The notes below the pieces were generated by a model, which saw only the letters and a program-made list of their open reading frames with translations, did no database searches and was not told the DNA's origin. A stretch of 64,000 nt of DNA from positions 78,578-142,577 of the forward strand of contig JAEUKB010000017.1 in assembly GCA_016794365.1 (NCBI GenBank). The letters are read 5' to 3'. Source of the DNA: Myxococcales bacterium. Its GTDB lineage: Bacteria > Myxococcota_A > Polyangia > Palsa-1104 > JAEUJZ01. The translations under genes and the position numbers were made by a program. Numbering within the stretch: the stretch's first letter is position 1; every line of letters starts with the position of its first letter. Of the stretch, positions 7,907-16,103 are shown piece after piece.

Positions 7907-9723
7907 GTAGTCAGCAGCACCGAGTGCTTGGTGTAGTTGCGGTTGTCGATTCCGTTCTGGATGTTCGAGCCGTTGAGTAGGAAGGTGTAGGTCAGGTCCA
8001 AGCTAAATCCAGCCGGAAGCGTCTTGCTGACACCCAGATCCAGCGCAGTGAGGACATCACGGCGACGAACAGAAGGAAGTGCGATGGTGGTGCTGCCGTC
8101 TCTGGGAATCGTAACGGTTCCGCCTCCTGAACAGCCAATGGCGGTCACACAGGGAACGGTGAGCGATCGCGCGGTGTAGGTTGCGGTGGTGTCTTCGCGG
8201 TAGCCTCGGAAGTCGGCGCTGCCTCCGAAAGATAGCTCGACGCCAGCTGGAACCATCAGTCGCCAGCGCGTTCCGATCTCGTGACCGAAGTAGCTGAGCG
8301 GGGATCGATAGTCATAGTTTCCGACGGTGATGGTGGTTCCGTTTGGGGACAGGACTTGCAGCTCGACGCTCTGATCCAAAAAGCCGCTGAGATCGGCGCG
8401 AAAGCGATAGGAAAGCTGTCCACGCGCAGAGACTCGGCCACCGGGATTGATGCGTAGCTCTTGGCTGACTTTTCCGTCGATGCGCTGACCGTCCAGATAG
8501 TCGTACGCGCGATCAAAGGAACGGCGCAGCTGATACGATCCAATCACACGGGTGCGGAAGCGCGCTGACTCGATAAACAGCATGTCGAGCACAGCGGACA
8601 AACCCCCTTGAAACGGCGCAAAGCTCGACAGTCCGGTGAAGTTGGCAAAGCCCTCCAGCCGAGGACGCAGCCACAGCCAGCGCGCCGCCTGCCACTGAAA
8701 GCGCAGAGGAACGACGTGCTCTTGCAGCGAGTACGCTTCGTGGTCGATCGCCGGTGAGGTCATCGCAATCTGCGTAAAGCGATAGCCAGCCCAGAGCTCC
8801 GTCTTCGCCGTCCCAAGGATCCGCCCGCCCAGATCCATCGACAGCGTGACCGGAACATCGAACTCTGCCGTCGAGGGAATCGGCTCACTGTAGTTGCTCA
8901 GGATCGCGGCGCGATAGTCGCGAAACAGACCACTTATCAGCTCGCGGTTGCGCTCTCGAAGTCGGGTCTGAAAGGACTGGGTGGACTCGCTATTTTTGCG
9001 CGCTCCCGTCGGAACGCCGCCGATCGTCTCGGCTTGGCCACCTTGAATGACGTTCGAGTCAAAGCCCACCGACACACTGAAGTCGAGCGACAAGCGCTCA
9101 TGCAGCATCGCGCTCTTGGCTTGCTTGACGATTCGCTCCGCGTCTTTGCGATCGTCTTCCGACGAAAGACCGAGGCGTAGCGCTTCTTCGGCATGCTGCT
9201 TGGCTTCACTGTTTCGCTCGGCGGACAGAAGCTGATTGGCCAGCTCCAGCTGATAGTCGGGTTCCTTCGGGGCCAGCCGCGCCGCCGCCGAGATCGCCGA
9301 CAGAGCCAGCTCTTCATCCCCTGCCCGCGTTGCGGCCAGCGACAGCAGATACTGCATCAGCGCTTGATCGTCAGCAGCCACCGCTTCTTTTTCAGCCAAA
9401 ACCAGCGCTGCTTTGATCTTGGCGACGGCACCGGGTCCGTCTTTTTCCTTCAGCAGCTTGCGACCTTGGAGCGCCAAGTCCCACGCGGTGGGCTCGCTCT
9501 TTTCCGCGTCGGTTGCGCTGGAAGCTGCTGCATCGGCTGGGACTGGTTCCGTCACTGATGTGGAACCTGATGCCGAAGCTGAAGCGCTCGACGCCGCTTG
9601 TGGAGCCCCGGCCTGCGTCGGACCTTGCGTGCTCTGCGCCCAGACGAAGCGACTACACAACAGCCCAAGCGCGCAGGTGAGTCCGAGCACAGGACCGCGC
9701 ACCGCCCGAATGGAAACCCGCAT
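7891..9723 (-). CDS. TPR-containing outer-membrane beta-barrel protein
   Basis: The start is placed at 9723, where MRVSIRAVRGPVLGLTCALG opens a signal peptide ending WAQ; the longer frame to 9801 would run into the divergent epimerase gene. After a Ser/Ala/Thr linker (residues ~30-75), residues ~80-200 are TPR-like helices (LALQGRKLLKEKDGPGAVAKI, EEALRLGLSSEDDRKDAERI). From ~205 on, LSLDFSVSVGFDSNV begins alternating amphipathic strands to the terminal TYYSF; an aromatic last residue is typical of BamA-targeted barrels. A TPR-plus-barrel layout is used by exopolysaccharide exporters and Slam-type surface protein assemblers. No polysaccharide genes are adjacent, so the role stays open. Confidence 0.75.
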   Translation of the reverse strand: MRVSIRAVRGPVLGLTCALGLLCSRFVWAQSTQGPTQAGAPQAASSASASASGSTSVTEPVPADAAASSATDAEKSEPTAWDLALQGRKLLKEKDGPGAVAKIKAALVLAEKEAVAADDQALMQYLLSLAATRAGDEELALSAISAAARLAPKEPDYQLELANQLLSAERNSEAKQHAEEALRLGLSSEDDRKDAERIVKQAKSAMLHERLSLDFSVSVGFDSNVIQGGQAETIGGVPTGARKNSESTQSFQTRLRERNRELISGLFRDYRAAILSNYSEPIPSTAEFDVPVTLSMDLGGRILGTAKTELWAGYRFTQIAMTSPAIDHEAYSLQEHVVPLRFQWQAARWLWLRPRLEGFANFTGLSSFAPFQGGLSAVLDMLFIESARFRTRVIGSYQLRRSFDRAYDYLDGQRIDGKVSQELRINPGGRVSARGQLSYRFRADLSGFLDQSVELQVLSPNGTTITVGNYDYRSPLSYFGHEIGTRWRLMVPAGVELSFGGSADFRGYREDTTATYTARSLTVPCVTAIGCSGGGTVTIPRDGSTTIALPSVRRRDVLTALDLGVSKTLPAGFSLDLTYTFLLNGSNIQNGIDNRNYTKHSVLLTTYYSF

Positions 9724-9809
9724 GCTGCCCAGGATACCAAGCTCTGAGGACGACGGACGGTCGCAAAGACGCGTTTTGCCGACCGAGGTTGCCTGATACA
9801 CTCACGGCG

Positions 9810-10700
9810 ATGTCGTTCGATGGAGCATCCGTCAAGCAGCCCACCACCGATCACGTTCGCGATCCGTCGGGAATCGATGTCTTTCGACTTCGCGCCGGTC
9901 GAGCCGTGGCAGAGCTGGCCCCCGGTCGCGGTGGTCTGATCACTCGTTTTTCCGTCGATGGCGATGAGATCTTGTATCTGGATCGCAAGACGTTTTTGGA
10001 TCGCAAACAGAACGTACGCGGCGGCATTCCGGTGCTGTTTCCGATTGCGGGACGACTGACGGGCGATCGCTATCAAGCGCTCGGACAGAGCTTTCCGATG
10101 CGTCAGCACGGACTTGCACGGCATGCGAGCTGGGAAGTGATGGATGTCGAGCAAGCGCGCGTCTCGATGGAGTTTCGATCGAGCCCGGCGAGCAAGGTGA
10201 ACTTTCCCTTCGACTTCGTGCTGCGAATGTCGGTCGATCTGGGACGAGCGGGCTTTCGGACGCTGGCGCTGGAGATCACGATTTCCAACACCGGAACGCA
10301 GCCGATGCCGACGCACTTTGGCCTTCATCCGTACTTTTTTGTGCCCGATCAAGACCGCGATCGCGTTCGGGTGGAAGTCGATGCGCAGTACGCGTTTAAC
10401 AACACCACGGGCGAAAGTGGACCGTGGGATGGTCGGCTCGATCTGACGCAGCCGAGCCTGGATCTACACCTGAGCGATCTTCAGTCGCAGACCTCGCTAC
10501 TACACATTCCTGGACGATCGCCGCGTCGCATCGAGATGAGCGACTTTTTTACGACGCTGGTGCTGTGGCAAAGTCCGCTCCAAGACTTTCTGTGCGTCGA
10601 GCCGTGGAGTGCTCCGTCGGATGCGCTCAATACCGGCGTCTGTCTGCGCACGCTGGAACCCGGCGATAGCTGTAGCGGAGAAGTCATCATCAGCGTCTAG
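9810..10700 (+). CDS. Aldose-1-epimerase family protein
   Basis: A 296-residue galactose-mutarotase-fold protein. Landmarks are GRGGLITRFSVDGDEILYLD (N-terminal), RGGIPVLFPIAGR, FPMRQHGLARH with the first catalytic-type His, THFGLHPYF with the second His, and CVEPWSAP near the C-terminus, where the family carries its catalytic Glu. The RGG-PVLFP form is nearer the glucose-6-phosphate-1-epimerase/YeaD branch than GalM. It would interconvert anomers of a hexose or hexose phosphate in the cytoplasm. ATG 9810 is preferred to TTG 9789. It is followed after 18 bp by the acyltransferase-TPR gene, so the two are probably co-transcribed. Confidence 0.8.
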   Translation: MSFDGASVKQPTTDHVRDPSGIDVFRLRAGRAVAELAPGRGGLITRFSVDGDEILYLDRKTFLDRKQNVRGGIPVLFPIAGRLTGDRYQALGQSFPMRQHGLARHASWEVMDVEQARVSMEFRSSPASKVNFPFDFVLRMSVDLGRAGFRTLALEITISNTGTQPMPTHFGLHPYFFVPDQDRDRVRVEVDAQYAFNNTTGESGPWDGRLDLTQPSLDLHLSDLQSQTSLLHIPGRSPRRIEMSDFFTTLVLWQSPLQDFLCVEPWSAPSDALNTGVCLRTLEPGDSCSGEVIISV

Positions 10701-10718
10701 CGCGAAGGACCGCGTACC

Positions 10719-12464
10719 ATGTCGGATTCCGCGCCTGTGCAACAGCCTGTGCCTCGTCAAAGCCGGAACCTCGGCATCGATTTGGCGCGCGGGATCGCGG
10801 TGGTGCTGATGATTCAGACCCACGCGCTCGATGGCTGGGTGACGACGATCGACAAGGCAAGCTGGCTGTATCGACTGACCCGGCTGTTTGCCAACATTCC
10901 CGCGCCGCTGTTTTTGCTGCTGGCTGGGCTTTCCGTCGGAATGCATCTGCTCGGTGCCGAGCGAACAGGAAAGAACCTGGCTGCGCTACGGACTCAGCTC
11001 TCGCTGCGCGCGCTGGAGGTCGTCGGTTACGGCTATCTGGTTAGCTTGATCTACGCGATCCTTGACGGACAGCTTCATGCGGCGACGCTGCTGCGAGCGG
11101 ACATCTTGCACTGCATCGGACTGTCGCTGCTGCTGTGTACGCAGCTTCTCGTCGGACGAAAACACCTTACGGCGCGCACGGTGCTGCTTACGCTGGTCGG
11201 AATTGGGCTGGGTCTGCTTCAGCGCGTGCTGCCGTCGCTGCCACTGCCGGTTGCGGCGCTGACCGGGCTGCTGATCGATGTCGCGCCGATCTCGCGCTTT
11301 CCGCTGTTTCCGCTGTGTGGCTTTGTCGCCATCGGAGTCTGGCTGGGCTACGCGCTGCGTCCAACCGATTGGACTGAATCCAAAAGTCTGCGCGTGCTGG
11401 CTGGAATGCTCGTGCTCTCGCTGATCGCCAAAGAGCTGACATCCCTGACGCTGACGCTGCTGGGAGGACGGCTTTCCCGCGCGCATCCGGCGGTGCTGTG
11501 GAACATCTGCGAAGGTCTGGCGCTGTCGCTATCGGTGCTGTCGCTGTCGCTCTACCTGGCCAGTCGGTTTCCGTCGTCGCGCTACGGCTTCCTGTTGCGG
11601 CTTGGACGAGGCTCGCTGTTTGCGTACGCGGTTCACATTCCGTTCTGTTACAGCCGCTTGGCGCAGCCGATGCTGGGAAAGCTGACAATGAAGGTCGCGA
11701 TGCCGCTTCTGATCGCGCTCATCGCACTGACCTGGCTGCTCGTGTGGATGAAAGATACGGCGCAGTCGCGCATCCGTCGCAAGCACGCAGCGATCCTGAC
11801 CGCGACGCTGTGGCTGCTTTGTTCTTCGTCGAGCGCCGCTGCTCAGACCGATGCCGCTGGACAGGCCAATCAATTCAGCGATGCCGCCGCGCTGGCTCAA
11901 GAACTGGCATCGTCGTCGCAGGCTGCGCTCGCGTATGCGCTTCATCCGATCGAAAGCTATCGTACGCAGGTTGTGCTTCCCGACGACTACTTGGTCAAAG
12001 CCGAGGTCGAGCGCAGCCATCAGCTCTTTGTATCGGGACAGTTCCGGGCATCCGCCGAGTCCTATGCGCTGCTGCTCGTCGCACGACCCGATCTGACGCG
12101 CGTGCTGTTTAACATCGCCCAAGGCCTGCGTCGCGCTGGAGACGATCGCTTCGCGCTTGGCTTTTATCGTCGCTATCTGCAAGTGGAACCCAGCTCTCCG
12201 CTGCGCGCCGAAGTCGAAGGCTACATCCGAGAGCTGGCGACGGTGATTTTGGCCAAAGAGCAAGCCTTCTCGCGTCCGTCACAGCCGCCGTCACAGCCGG
12301 TCTATAAGCGAGCCTGGTTTTGGGTCGCGCTGACCTCTGGCGTGGCCGTCGTGACCACGGCGGTGGTGCTTGGCGTTACAATCGGAAATCAGACGACACC
12401 GCCAACGCCGACCGACGAGTATTTGGGACCGTTCGATGTCATGTTTCCCCAACCGACCAACTGA
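10719..12464 (+). CDS. DUF1624/HGSNAT-type membrane acyltransferase fused to TPR domain
   Basis: Residues 1-340 form a polytopic membrane domain. NLGIDLARGIAVVLMIQTHA resembles the first helix of DUF1624/heparan-alpha-glucosaminide acetyltransferase-like proteins (a D-RG ... H signature), followed by LFLLLAGLSVGMHLLG and about nine more hydrophobic helices. Around residue 344 the sequence MKDTAQSRIRRKHAAILTAT continues to AAAQ, exactly like a signal peptide, and residues ~370-520 are TPR-like (HQLFVSGQFRASAESYALLL, FNIAQGLRRAGDDRFALGFY). A last TM helix (VALTSGVAVVTTAVVLGV) ends the protein. The frame is continuous, so this is a fusion, but translation from an internal ATG at 11748 could also yield a separate exported TPR protein. 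Acyl acceptor unknown. Confidence 0.65.
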   Translation: MSDSAPVQQPVPRQSRNLGIDLARGIAVVLMIQTHALDGWVTTIDKASWLYRLTRLFANIPAPLFLLLAGLSVGMHLLGAERTGKNLAALRTQLSLRALEVVGYGYLVSLIYAILDGQLHAATLLRADILHCIGLSLLLCTQLLVGRKHLTARTVLLTLVGIGLGLLQRVLPSLPLPVAALTGLLIDVAPISRFPLFPLCGFVAIGVWLGYALRPTDWTESKSLRVLAGMLVLSLIAKELTSLTLTLLGGRLSRAHPAVLWNICEGLALSLSVLSLSLYLASRFPSSRYGFLLRLGRGSLFAYAVHIPFCYSRLAQPMLGKLTMKVAMPLLIALIALTWLLVWMKDTAQSRIRRKHAAILTATLWLLCSSSSAAAQTDAAGQANQFSDAAALAQELASSSQAALAYALHPIESYRTQVVLPDDYLVKAEVERSHQLFVSGQFRASAESYALLLVARPDLTRVLFNIAQGLRRAGDDRFALGFYRRYLQVEPSSPLRAEVEGYIRELATVILAKEQAFSRPSQPPSQPVYKRAWFWVALTSGVAVVTTAVVLGVTIGNQTTPPTPTDEYLGPFDVMFPQPTN

Positions 12465-12551
12465 CGGACAGCGCACCGCACAGACAAACCACCACAGCCA
12501 CCGTGTTTAGAGGCTGACATCACACACCATGGCTGTGCTAGCGTTGCCGCG

Positions 12552-13619
12552 ATGCGTTCCCTGCTTCGTCGCGCACTGCCGCTTCTGATTGCCGCTGCTG
12601 CGCTGTTTCTCGCCCTTCGTGGCATCAACCTTTCCGAGCTGGCCACGATGACGAAAGACGCGCCGCTTTTGCCGCTGCTCGCCTTTTCGGGTCTGATGGT
12701 CCTTGTCAACTGCGCGGCGGACACCTTGGCGATGTTCTACGTCTTCAAGTGGTTTGGCCTGTCGCTGCGCTTCACCGAGCTGTACGTCATCCGCGCCGCC
12801 ACCTACACGCTCGCCGTCATCAACTATCACGCCGGTCAGCTTGGCATCATTGGCTACATCCATCGCGTCGGCAAGGTTCCGCTGTCCCGCGCGAGCGCCT
12901 ACATCCTGTTCATCGTCGGCGTCTGGGTTGCGCTGCTGCTCCTGTTTGCGGCGGGAAGCCTTGCACTCGGGGGAGCCAAAGCCGCAGCCCTTCTGCCAGT
13001 GCTGGTGATGTTCTTTGCGGGCCTGCTCGTGTATGCACTGCTCCTTACGTGGCCGCCACGCTTTTTGCTGTCGGGACCGCCGCCGGTGACCTCGCATGAG
13101 AGCCTGCCGATGCGGCTGTGGCGACGGCTGTGGCGCGTCTCTCACAAGCTGTGGGAGCCGCTGTATCAGGCGGGCATCAGAGGCCACGCGCGCGCACTGC
13201 TGATTCGCGTTCCACACCTGCTGGTGCTGCTCGGCTGGCACTTTGTGGCGCTGCGCTGCTTTCACATCAACGTGCCAGTTCACATCGCCGCGCTGTATCT
13301 GCCGGTGGTGTTTGCCGTCGCGTCGCTGCCCATCAGCGTCCAAGGGCTTGGCACTTCACAGATTGCCGCCAAGTATTTCTTTTCTGAATTTTCCCCGCGT
13401 GGAGACGCTGCCGTCGTCGCCTACAGCCTAACGATGACCGCGATTTCGACGGTGAGTAACCTTGCGATGGGCCTTCTGTTTTTGCGTGCGGGTGCCAAGT
13501 TAGGACTCAAAGAGATGACCGAAGAAGCCCAGCACGAGCTAGACGAAGAAGCTGCCGCAGCTGCGAGTGAAGACGCCGCCGCCGCATCTGCCACTGGACT
13601 GTCCGTCGAGAGTCCCTGA
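12552..13619 (+). CDS. Flippase-like / LPG-synthase-TM family membrane protein
   Basis: A 355-residue integral membrane protein with about eight hydrophobic segments and the late motif SLPISVQGLGTSQ, comparable to the S-P-S-GGLG-RE signature of the lysylphosphatidylglycerol synthetase transmembrane/UPF0104 (AglD-like) family. The soluble lysyltransferase domain of MprF is absent. Members without it are proposed lipid or glycolipid flippases; that is a family-level inference. The C-terminal ~35 residues are acidic, Ala/Glu-rich and cytoplasmic-looking. It follows the acyltransferase-TPR gene by 87 bp on the same strand, so both may act in envelope lipid or glycan modification. Confidence 0.7.
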   Translation: MRSLLRRALPLLIAAAALFLALRGINLSELATMTKDAPLLPLLAFSGLMVLVNCAADTLAMFYVFKWFGLSLRFTELYVIRAATYTLAVINYHAGQLGIIGYIHRVGKVPLSRASAYILFIVGVWVALLLLFAAGSLALGGAKAAALLPVLVMFFAGLLVYALLLTWPPRFLLSGPPPVTSHESLPMRLWRRLWRVSHKLWEPLYQAGIRGHARALLIRVPHLLVLLGWHFVALRCFHINVPVHIAALYLPVVFAVASLPISVQGLGTSQIAAKYFFSEFSPRGDAAVVAYSLTMTAISTVSNLAMGLLFLRAGAKLGLKEMTEEAQHELDEEAAAAASEDAAAASATGLSVESP

Positions 13620-13677
13620 GCCACAGCCAGCGCGCTCTTCTTGCCACAGCCTGCCCAAAGTTCGGTACGATGAGCCG

Positions 13678-14178
13678 ATGGCTTCGGGTCCGCCCGTCAC
13701 GTATGTGCTCTTGTCGCTGCGTCGAATGGCGGAAGCGGATGCGCAGGCTCGCTTGCGCGCGGCCCGCAGTGCGCTGGAAGTGGCTCGGCTCGTCGAGCAG
13801 CAGGCCAGCTTGCAGCGTCAGCAGTGTGAACAAAAGCTCGCGCAGGCCAGGCTCTGGGCGATACAGTCCGTCGGCACACAGGTCTTTGGCGAACGGTTAG
13901 AGCAAGAGTCTCGACGGGTTCAGCAGCTTCGTTTGGCCCTGGCGCAAGCGCAGCGCGAAGAGTCCGAGCGCACGGAACAAGCGACGGAGCAGCGTCAGCA
14001 AGTCGAAGAGCTTCAGCGTCACCTGCGTCAGTGCGTCGCCCGTCGAGAAGCCGCCGAGCTTCATGAAGCAGCAGAGCGACGCGAGCAGCGACGACTTCGT
14101 GACCGTCGAGAGCGAGCCATCGAAGAAGATGCGCGCGATCGAATCCTATCGACGCAGCGTCCCGGTCTTCGTCGCTAA
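13678..14178 (+). CDS. Coiled-coil protein, unknown function
   Basis: A 166-residue, almost entirely helical, Gln/Arg/Glu-rich protein with continuous heptad character from about residue 15 to 155 (for example RLEQESRRVQQLRLALAQAQ). The size, charge and lack of a signal peptide recall YscO/FliJ-type stalk proteins, but no other secretion or flagellar gene is nearby, so I do not assign that function. The start ATG 13678 (MASGPPVTYVLLSLRRM) avoids overlap with the upstream membrane-protein gene, which ends at 13619; the open frame extends upstream to 13567. It ends 1 bp before the convergent PEGA-protein stop. Confidence 0.6.
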   Translation: MASGPPVTYVLLSLRRMAEADAQARLRAARSALEVARLVEQQASLQRQQCEQKLAQARLWAIQSVGTQVFGERLEQESRRVQQLRLALAQAQREESERTEQATEQRQQVEELQRHLRQCVARREAAELHEAAERREQRRLRDRRERAIEEDARDRILSTQRPGLRR

Positions 14179-14179
14179 G

Positions 14180-15772
14180 CTACGGCGGCCAGACCAGCAG
14201 CATGGTCCCGGTCAGCAGCGTCGCACCTCCGACAGAAGTCAAGGTTGCGCCTGGCACCGTCGTGTCATAGACCGTCTTACACTGCGCGCTTGCATCGCCC
14301 AGCCCCGAGACACAGCGACTATTGACCGCCAGCGCCGAAATCCCAAAGCCAATCATCACCGCTCCGGCCACCACAGAGCTGGCTCCCGTCAAGATGCGCC
14401 AGCGCGGACGCTGACCTTTGGCTGGACGCTCGGACGGGCTCCCTTCGGTGATCGTGATCTGACGGAGCGGCTCACTGCGACCGACGGACAGCGTCAGATC
14501 CAGCGTCTGAAGTTGCCCCGCCGACAGCGACAGCTCCCGTGCGAGCGGCACAAAGCCTTGCTTGCGAAGCAGCAGCGAGTGACTTCCAGCCCACACTTTC
14601 CGTGTCAGCGGGGTCTGACCCAGCACGTTTCCGTCGAGCAATACCTCTGCACCTTCGGGCTGAGAGCGCAGCGACAGCAGCCCACGCGGCCTAGCCAGCG
14701 CCTCATGCAGCACCTGACTGGTCAACGCCATCGCCTCGTCGCCCACGGTACTGGGCGTACATCCGGTACAGACCCGCTCCGCCTGCGCTGCGCGCGCGGT
14801 CACCGACGGTTCCAGCGCTTCCAGCTTCAGCTTCAGCGCTCGATCCGAGCCCGAGCGATTGGTTGCTTCGACGTGAAAAAGAAGCAGCAGCGTCGCTTGA
14901 TTTGCCTCCGCCAGCGCGAGCTGACAGCGAAGCTCCGAAAGACAGCTTGCATGCTGCGGCGCGGTCTGTAATGCCGCCGCTTGTCCTTGCACCCCAAGCT
15001 GCTTTTCCGTCGCTGCGCGAGTCACGGCCTGCTCCAGCGCCTGCGTCTCTTCGTCGCTCAGCGGATCTGCCGCGCCACCTTGTCCCGCCCCACGCGACGG
15101 CGCGATCAGCAGCAGCACCGCCGGTCGCAGCGTGGCCACCACCACATCCGACGACAGATCGAACCGAAGCTCTGCCGTTCGCGATGCCATCACGCGGTAC
15201 ACCTCTTCTTGTCGTCGCGCACCGACGCTCGTCGCCAGCTTGTGCAACCCCGGAGCCAGCCACAGCGACGCTGGCAGCGGCAGCACACCGACGGGACGAT
15301 CATCAACCGTCAGCACCGCGCCACGCTCGCCCTGGACCAGCACTTCCCCGTGCAGCAGCGTCGGCATCGCCTGTAGCTTCTGAGCCGCCATCTGAGCCAC
15401 ATCGGACGCACTGCCGGGATCGGCCACAACGCGCCGCAGCAGATCCATCGCATCCAGCGCTCGTCCCTCGGCCTGCGCCAGCGTCGCCAGCAGATACAGC
15501 TTCTCTGGCTGCGGCGCCTGTCGATACGACTCATCGAGCAGCCGATGCGCCAGCGCAAAGTCCGACTGTCCCAGCGCCGCTTCGACGCGCTGCTGAAGCT
15601 CGCGCTCGGGTCGCTCTGGCTGCGGAGCTTTTTCCGGCCCCACCCGGCGCGCCATCGCTGGCATCGTCCACACAAGCGCAATCAACCACAGCAGCGTCTG
15701 AACGCCACAGACCCAGCGACGGCACAACACGCGCTTAGGCCGCCCAGCCCAGCGGCTTGCGCACTTCGTCAT
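14180..15772 (-). CDS. Exported TPR/PEGA-domain protein
   Basis: Start set at 15772, where MTKCASRWAGRPKRVLCRRW leads into a signal peptide (VQTLLWLIALVW) ending PAMA. The longer frame to 15970 adds only Arg/Ser/Gly-rich sequence. The mature protein begins with TPR-like helices (LAHRLLDESYRQAPQPEKLY), passes through a region with VLVQGERGAVLTVDDRPVGV (a PEGA-like hairpin) and a middle domain, then a clear PEGA domain (SLRSQPEGAEVLLDGNVLGQ to LTLS) before two C-terminal hydrophobic helices. PEGA domains occur on many myxobacterial envelope proteins, often fused to kinases. Ligand and role are unknown. Confidence 0.7.
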   Translation of the reverse strand: MTKCASRWAGRPKRVLCRRWVCGVQTLLWLIALVWTMPAMARRVGPEKAPQPERPERELQQRVEAALGQSDFALAHRLLDESYRQAPQPEKLYLLATLAQAEGRALDAMDLLRRVVADPGSASDVAQMAAQKLQAMPTLLHGEVLVQGERGAVLTVDDRPVGVLPLPASLWLAPGLHKLATSVGARRQEEVYRVMASRTAELRFDLSSDVVVATLRPAVLLLIAPSRGAGQGGAADPLSDEETQALEQAVTRAATEKQLGVQGQAAALQTAPQHASCLSELRCQLALAEANQATLLLLFHVEATNRSGSDRALKLKLEALEPSVTARAAQAERVCTGCTPSTVGDEAMALTSQVLHEALARPRGLLSLRSQPEGAEVLLDGNVLGQTPLTRKVWAGSHSLLLRKQGFVPLARELSLSAGQLQTLDLTLSVGRSEPLRQITITEGSPSERPAKGQRPRWRILTGASSVVAGAVMIGFGISALAVNSRCVSGLGDASAQCKTVYDTTVPGATLTSVGGATLLTGTMLLVWPP

Positions 15773-16103
15773 CGACGCGGACTGCCTGCGACCCGAGCAC
15801 CATTCAGAGCGCACGCAGCGCACACCATTTGTCCACTGTCTTATATAAGACCAGCCGCTTCGCCCCTTGCTCTGCCGCGTCATTCCGTGCCAGCCCCGCC
15901 CTTGGCTGTCCGTGCCAAACCGCTCGCCCTGCCCGTCCCGCCCCGTGGCTGAGCAAGACCTCCTACCCATCGGTCCTTGCGCTGGCCAACTGGCTCAGGT
16001 TCGCACAAATGACCGTCGATTGGTAGCGGAGCCAGCCTGCGACGCCCACAACGCCAGCCCCGTCGCGCCTGTGATGGCGCTTATCCGTTTGTTTTCCGTT
16101 CGC
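15773..16103. other. 331-bp gap between two minus-strand genes
   Basis: No convincing gene. The frame of the PEGA gene stays open through 15970, but its composition is unlike protein-coding neighbours. A perfect AT-rich palindrome CTTATATAAG lies at 15840-15849, 68 bp before the PEGA start codon, and may be part of its promoter. I see no RNA gene or repeat in the rest. Confidence 0.4.

Noticed and set aside
13678..14178. YscO/FliJ-type secretion stalk protein
   Set aside because: Only coiled-coil composition supports it; no type III secretion or flagellar genes are nearby.
14863..15738. 291-residue plus-strand frame opposite the PEGA gene
   Set aside because: Ala/Pro/Arg-rich antisense frame caused by GC-rich codon usage; the minus strand has a signal peptide and PEGA domain.
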